A stretch of DNA of 64,000 nt from Sebastes aleutianus (Eukaryota > Chordata > Actinopteri > Perciformes > Sebastidae), in NCBI GenBank assembly GCA_916700875.1, contig CAKAKS010000060.1:9845334-9909333 (forward strand), written 5' to 3'. A program made the position numbers and the translations under genes. Under the pieces are notes generated by a model. It searched no databases. It was not told where the DNA came from and saw only the letters and a list, made by a program, of their open reading frames with translations. This document shows positions 58,576 to 64,000 of the stretch, in pieces. Position 1 is the stretch's first letter, and the number at the start of each line of letters is the position of its first letter.

Positions 58576-58984
58576 TTCATCATCGGTAAGAAAAGCTTCT
58601 AAATCACACAACATATTTTAGTGTGTTTTCCTACGAATGTCCAGCAACACCTGACGCATGTGTCAATTTCCGCTCCAGTCTTTTCAAAATAAAACTACTT
58701 TGTTAGGTTTAGCAATAGATCGACTTGGTCAGGCTAAGGCAAAAACACTACTTAGTTAGCTTCAGGAAAAGATCGCGGTTTGGGTTAAAATAACTCCGGA
58801 AGTGTCATAAGTTACGTACGGAAGTTACGTGACAGAAACTACTTAGTTAGCTTTGTAAAGTCTAAACAGCAGAACAGCACTGAAAGTTAAAAATCCAGTA
58901 AATTCTCAGTCACCTCATCACCGATATCTGACCGACCGTCTGATTTTCTTTCTGTGAAGAAACAAAATATGAGACAAATTATTA
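56830..58984. other. Intergenic between the convergent cytokine-like and Ig-type genes
   Basis: It holds a reversed family C fragment (about 57335-57445), a (CAT)n array at 58539-58583 and otherwise AT-rich DNA. The last exons (cytoplasmic tail and 3' UTR) of the minus-strand Ig gene may lie here but could not be identified. A GC-richer piece at 57500-57755 could be a non-coding exon of an unknown + strand transcript. Confidence 0.45.
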
Positions 58985-59040
58985 TTATATTATTTTAGGC
59001 AGTTTTTGAAAGTTTGTTTTGAAATCGCTGCTGTACTCAC

Positions 59041-61423
59041 TGAGGCCTCTCTGTCGCCATGACAACAGGATGCTGAGCGTCACCGTGACGACAAGCAGGA
59101 CGACACACACAGCGGCCACAGCGGAGGTCAGAAACACACACTCACTGGACTTTCCTGCACACACACACACGTACAAATGTGTTTTGTGGTTTCTCCTGGT
59201 GCATTCTGGGAGTTCAGTGGTTGGAATTTCTATGAGCAAGTGACGTAGTATTAATAGCATGAGAGTCCGTTCAGGGCGGGAGGGAGGAGACCGCTGTTCA
59301 TGTCCCGTAAGGAAACTAAAAGTAACGTTGATTTATTTTGTCATGTACGTTGTTAGTCATGTCTAGTCATGTGACTCGATGGTATTGTCAGTCCAGTGAG
59401 TCGCATGAGTCGTTAGTATCGTCAGCCCTGTGAGTCCCATTAGTGGTTAACGTCAACCACTAACCCTAACTAAGTGGCTGAGTTGCCTCAACCTAACTTC
59501 CTGTGACAATGGAAGTTTATTTTGAAAGGACGTGTATGTAACAAGTTCATATTGAAACGCTGTCCCTGGTCCGTCCAAAAGTAACACTAGAGAGGAACCC
59601 CATGCGTCGGTCTCCGATGCCGAGGAACGCTGACCAAGCAGCGGTACTTGACAAGTTGGGAGTGAGAATGTGTTGACAGTGAAGGAACAATAAGCAGATC
59701 TACAACACCTACTAAACAGTTGAGCACTCTGTAAACTCACCTGTCCTGCTGCTGACAGTCTTCCTGATCTCCAGCTCTTTGTCAGTCAGCACACAGGACA
59801 CCGCAGCTCCTCCCGTCCAGGTTTCTCCTGGAACATCAACCTGTACGCTGATGACACCCGCCTCACTGTCAGGAAGGATTCTGGGGCTGAGCCTCTGGAG
59901 ACCGTCATCTCCGTCCTTCTCCCAGTCCACCTCCCATTCCACTGTGACCCGACCAGTATCCTCCAGTCCAGACACCAGACAGATCAAAGGGACGGGGAGG
60001 GAGGAGTCGACAATGTCTGAAGGAACCAGGAGGTCGACCACCGGACTGTGGGGCACCGACTCTGGTGAGAAGGTACAGATTCAGAAACATGTTGCAGATG
60101 CTGCTGATGAACGCTTTAGATTTAAATTACCTCAGGACGAACTTTACACTTAAGGCTCTGAGAATAAATCCTCAGCATGTTATTTCACCTGTGACAGTCA
60201 GTGTGGTCCCGTCTCCGATCAGCAGCATAAGTCCGTTGATGTGGACGCAGTAGTACCTGCCGGTGTCCTGCAGGACAACACTGGAGATCTCCAGCAGACA
60301 CAGAATCCCGCTCTGAACTGAAGACACAAACTGACGGCTCACACTGAGACTGCTCAGCTGTCCAACACGCAGCCACGCCACCTGAGAGCACTGCCCACCC
60401 ATCTGAGTGATGTCACAACTGAGGTTGACCTTTGACCCCGGGGTCACAGATAGAGACGAAGGAGACTGAACCAGCAGGGCTCCAGCTGTGGCAGCAAACA
60501 CGTATACTGACGGTTAGTATGGATGTAGGATGTGATCAGTGAAATATCAGTAAGTTAGAATATATAGCCCCGACCACGGCTCTGATAAATCAGTTGGTTA
60601 GAATATATAGCCCCGACCACGGCTCTGATAAATCAGTTGGTTAGAATATATAGCCCCGACCACGGCTCTGAAATATTAGTAAGTTAGAATTGTTTTGTCT
60701 ATAATCTTTTTTTAACAGAGAATAATACTTAAGTAAATGTAAGCATAAATTTAAAAGAATAAAATCAGATTAAAGTCAGATAATTCACATAAAAAACTAA
60801 TAATAATAATAATGTACTTTACACCTAGGTACTTTTGCTGATCATGAATATTGTACTTTTGTACTTAAATATTCTCATACAATATGAGATAAAAATAATA
60901 TAGAATACTATTTACATTATTAGCCTCGACTACAGTAGTAATTCAGTACAGTAGTTTTGTAAAGCACTTTGTAACCTTTGTTTTTGAAAAAATTATTATT
61001 GTTATTATTATTACAGTATACATCAAATGAAGCATGTAGAAAAGGAGGAAGTTACAATTAAAACAAATAATACAATATAATAAAATAATAGCAAATACAG
61101 AAAATTATAATAATATGCAAATACTTTAATATAAACTTAAAATAAAAAATATTATGTAATTTTTTTACTTTTGCTGAATGATGCACTCAAAAGATCTTAT
61201 TTTAAACTTCAAATTTCACAGAATTAAAAAACATTTTGTTTGGCTGATACCGACAGTTCTAGTTAATTATTTCATCAAAACAACATCTAATGAATGAATA
61301 TTATATAATGATCATATATGATGACGGCCATGTGATTTAGATCGTATTTCTGTAATAATTAATAATATTTTTAAACATCTTACCACAGAGTGTGTTCAGA
61401 CAGATCAGAGGAAGCAGCTTCAT
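59041..61423 (-). CDS. Ig-superfamily receptor: signal peptide, V with J-like tail, C1-like domain, transmembrane
   Basis: Minus-strand exons: 61384-61423 (MKLLPLICLNTLC, signal peptide; an upstream in-frame ATG at 61451-61453 would lengthen it), 60189-60485 (V domain), 59741-60061 (C domain) and 59041-59154 (transmembrane). All introns are phase 1, typical of IgSF. V: VNLSCDITQ, VAWLRVG and LQDTGRYYC, then LIGDGTTLTVT, a J-segment-like end encoded in the same exon. C: PLICLVSGLEDTGRVTVEWE and GAAVSCVLTDKE, the Cys pair and Trp of a C1-type fold. TM: FLTSAVAAVCVVLLVVTVTL and SWRQRGLS. Without splicing at 59040 the frame ends shortly after (stop at 58985). It resembles non-rearranging TCR/Ig-like fish receptors; the ligand is unknown. 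The gene converges on the cytokine-like gene and lies downstream of the tetraspanin on the same strand. Confidence 0.82.
60555..60690. repeat. Tandem 58-60 bp repeat in the Ig gene's first intron
   Basis: Three copies of GTTAGAATATATAGCCCCGA then CCACGGCTCTGA, the third diverging. Confidence 0.92.
60691..61383. other. Rest of first intron of the Ig-type gene
   Basis: AT-rich DNA (TAATAATAAT stretches). No exon or transposon recognised. Confidence 0.5.
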
Positions 61424-61453
61424 GCTGACGTTCAGCAGACGATCAGTCGACAT

Positions 61454-61844
61454 GATGGAGGTAAAAATGTGTCATCATAACAATGTAAAGGTCACTGTGG
61501 TTTCACCGCCTTCAGATGCACAGCGACAGGATGTAACATCACTGTCCTTCAGGTACACAGCGACAGGATGTAACATAACTGTCCTTCAGGTACACAGCGA
61601 CAGGATGATATATAATATAATAATAATAATAATATATGAATTGCATCGAATTGTGAGTTGAGTGCATCGTTACATGTCTGAAGGTTTAACATAATTATTT
61701 ATTATTATCCATTCATGAGGAAACACTGAATACTTGAAGTTTTTCCAGATTTTATTACATTATTGATTTTAACATCAAATATGAGCAGAAACATTCAGTT
61801 TAGTTTGAAGTCTGTCGATAACCCGGGGCTGGCTCCAGGTACAT
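61454..61844 (-). promoter_or_regulatory. Spacer between tetraspanin 3' end and Ig gene 5' end
   Basis: This 390 bp must contain both the tetraspanin poly(A) signal (AATAAA on the minus strand at 61752-61757) and the Ig gene promoter. A roughly 35 bp unit (ACACAGCGACAGGATGTAAC) is repeated two to three times at 61518-61605. Tight head-to-tail spacing. Confidence 0.45.
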
Positions 61845-63953
61845 TTAGTTGTAGTTCTGGTTGTCATGGTGATAAGCCGCCAGCTGGGTGGGGTCCACAG
61901 ATTCAGGGTAGTCATGGTGATGTGCTGGGTGGGCGGGGTCTACATAAGCATAATCAGGATCTGCGTAGGCGTAGTTCTGCTCTCCGTAGTCCAGGTCCTC
62001 TTCAGGGTCGGCCAGACGATCGGCTCTTTTCAAAGCGGCTTTCCTGCCAAAGGCGCGGTACAGGTACACCGTGATGACAAACTGGACCACCTGGACAGAG
62101 ACGGGAGACACTCAGTGGACTCAATGTGTCCATGTGAAGACAAGAAATGAGCAAATGTTAGCGTATTAAAAAACTGAAGTAGACAGAAAAAGCTGTGGAC
62201 AAACACTAACACCCTTTTTCTACGCTTTTACCCGAAAACGACTAGCCTTTCTGTTTCTAGGGTGTCACGTTAGACATCATGAATGAACCAGAAAACTATA
62301 GAGGACGGAACCTGCCATAATCGAAAATCAATCAATACATAAATAAATGATTTGATAAATAAATATGTCGTAAAATGTAGCAAAAATATAAAAAATAAAT
62401 GTAGCCATTAATTAAAGGGACTGTTTGTAAGAATCAGAAATGCTTGTTAACAGCGACACCTGTGGCCGTTAAATCAACGAAAGTCAGCGTCCTGTTGCTC
62501 GTGCACGAGCATCGCTCAAAACAGTGAGGCGACACACGTCAGCTAAAACCACAATATCACTCTATATTTCACCTGCTTGGCAGTAATATTAGCTGACCAG
62601 ACGAAAGTCTCTCCATGAATCAATGCTGATCCTAGTGTTGGCTTTTCCTGCTTCAGCCTCCCGACCGCGGTCAGAAGGAACAGGGGAGACACCAGAGTTT
62701 TGGTCGGAGACGATAACGTTTCTCGTTGCGGAGCCCCGTCACTTCACAAGACACGGGAAACCTCTGTTGGTCTGGAGGAGCTGCAGCATTTATCTTTGCA
62801 CAAACGTCCACTGTACATTCACTAGATATTCTCAGAGCTAAACTAACTTTTCTGCAGTGTGTAGTGTGTGCACATAAACGTGAGAGTGGAGAGAAATAGC
62901 GTGAACGAGCGCGCTGTGTGACTGAAGGCAAGCAGGCAGAGGAGCAGAGTACAGCAGAGACTCCGGCCCTGGAGACCGAAGCTACAGTCTCCCCCGCGTC
63001 CTCCGACCGCGGCCAACACTGTTTAACAGACGGGCTTCACTAGATATAACTTTGCAGTTTTGGTGCTTCCGTGTAGTTTGTGTTGGAGTCTAAGTTTGAA
63101 CAGCGTAGCCACACGCGAGCGCGCATGGGACACCGACCCGGATTGATTTATCCGTGTAAGAAGTTACAAACAGTCCCTTTTAATTGATAAAATGTGACAT
63201 AAATTGATATTTATTTATTTATTTTGCATGTATTTATCTTTGTATTAATTCCCTTATTTATTTACTCTTTTATTTATTTATTTATTTTATTTTTATTTTT
63301 AAATGTATTTATTTATTCATTTCTGCATGATTTTCCCTTTGCATTTTACCCTTATTTATTTCCCCAAACTTATTTATTTCTGTATTCTTTTTTCTTTTCT
63401 TTATACTTTTCTTTATGTATTTCTTTTAAAAAATAAATAAGGGAATTAATACAAAGACCCTATAGAGATATATTAATATATTAACTTTAACGTGTGTCAC
63501 ATAGCATCGCACCAGAAAAGAGGTGAAAATGAGCGCGTCCACCCGGGTGTCATGTTTCCATCACTGCCGATCGGAGCTGGAGCTGATAAATATCCGTCAA
63601 TACTGCAGAGACATTTGTCCTGGGATTGAATGCTGATTATAACCTTTCACACTAAAGACACTAAAAGCCAGATGTTAGTGGATGTTAGTGTGTTTTTGTC
63701 TAGTGGGAAAGAGAGACTAACGTCCTCATAGTGCCCCCTAGAGGCTACTGTGCTCATTACAGCTCAAAACATAAAGTGTTTGACAGAACAGGAACAAGTA
63801 AAGGTCATAAGGTCATCAGCATGCCCCGCTCTGTCTCTTCTGTTTCCAGACACATTGTGGTGTTATTACCTGGATCAACATGAGGCCGACGTCCATGCTG
63901 ACGATTGTCAGAAAGTTTTCCTGCAGCCAGTCGCTGACCTTCTGTTTGCAGCC
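61845..63953 (-). CDS. Tetraspanin, last two coding exons (partial)
   Basis: Minus-strand exons 63870-63953 and 61845-62090 join in phase 0; the 5' exons lie beyond the window. The first encodes GCKQKVSDWLQENFL, the end of the large extracellular loop with its last Cys, and the start of TM4 (TIVSMDVGLMLIQ). The second continues VVQFVITVYLYRAFGRKAAL. Layout and residues are typical of tetraspanins, membrane organisers that pair with integrins and Ig receptors. The cytoplasmic tail is about 65 residues, far longer than the usual 5-15, with eight Tyr (YGEQNYAYADPDYAYVDP) and His/Asp runs. Subfamily not recognised. Poly(A) signal at 61752-61757. Confidence 0.8.
62298..63445. mobile_element. AT-rich MITE (family A), copy 6, split by a family B MITE
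   Basis: The left end ATAGAGGACGGAACCTGCC starts at 62298 and the core TGTAGCCATTAATTAA is interrupted at 62415. It resumes at 63180 as TTAATTGATAAAATGTGACA. The right terminus is not found; the TTTATTTATT tail fades out near 63445. It sits in the tetraspanin intron. Confidence 0.8.
62416..63179 (-). mobile_element. TTAA-flanked MITE (family B), copy 4, nested
   Basis: Left AGGGACTGTTTGTAAGAATC preceded by TTAA (62412-62415); right ACAAACAGTCCCTT followed by TTAA (63180-63183). Removing it and one TTAA restores the ATTAATTAATTGATA core of the family A element, showing a precise TTAA insertion. Confidence 0.88.
63446..63869. other. Rest of the tetraspanin intron
   Basis: No feature recognised apart from a short direct repeat GATGTTAGTG near 63672-63690. 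Confidence 0.45.
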
Positions 63954-64000
63954 CTGCAACAAACACATATTATCAACTCAGTGTCACTTTGACGTGTCCT

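Overview
The window is vertebrate nuclear DNA, almost certainly from a ray-finned (teleost) fish. The genes are split by GT-AG introns. Three Tc1-like elements of the fish type, many TG/GATA/CAT microsatellites and numerous minisatellites fill the gaps. The recognisable genes are mtx1, thbs3 and hjv, which in human all map to 1q21-q22, so this looks like a teleost counterpart of that block. There are no bacterial-type operons, CRISPR arrays or intact viral genomes.

Layout. (1) 1-5025 (+): the 3' five coding exons of metaxin-1 (mtx1), an outer mitochondrial membrane import factor; its N-terminal exons are not in the window. (2) 5026-10906: intergenic DNA with a TTAA-flanked MITE and three long tandem arrays. 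(3) 10907-32153 (+): a complete 23-exon pentameric thrombospondin. The exons sum to 2856 nt (951 aa), and the C-terminus and neighbours point to thbs3. Intron 4 holds a Tc1-like element, and many other introns hold microsatellites. (4) 39202-42416 (+): a complete 3-coding-exon hemojuvelin (hjv), a GPI-anchored RGM-family BMP co-receptor; 1281 nt, 426 aa. Intron 1 holds a second Tc1-like element. (5) 42417-52013: repeat-rich intergenic DNA with minisatellites, a third Tc1-like element and a probable 28S rRNA fragment. (6) 52014-56029 (+): an unrecognised small secreted Cys-rich protein in four phase-0 exons, the layout of short-chain four-helix cytokines. (7) 59041-61423 (-): an immunoglobulin-superfamily receptor (signal peptide, V domain with a J-like tail, C1-like domain, transmembrane segment). 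(8) 61845-63953 (-): the 3' end of a tetraspanin with an unusually long Tyr-rich tail.

mtx1, thbs3 and hjv share position rather than pathway: mitochondrial import, extracellular matrix and iron/BMP signalling. The 52-64 kb end instead carries a cytokine-like secreted protein, a VJ-C1-type receptor and a tetraspanin. These are the best candidates for something undescribed, although any functional link between them is inference.

Two MITE families account for much of the non-coding DNA. One has AGGGACTG termini and TTAA target sites (four copies). The other is AT-rich with ends reading GGAGGACGGAACCTGCC (six copies). One copy of the first is nested inside a copy of the second. All exon boundaries were read by eye from splice consensus, reading frame and family similarity; no alignment or expression data were available.
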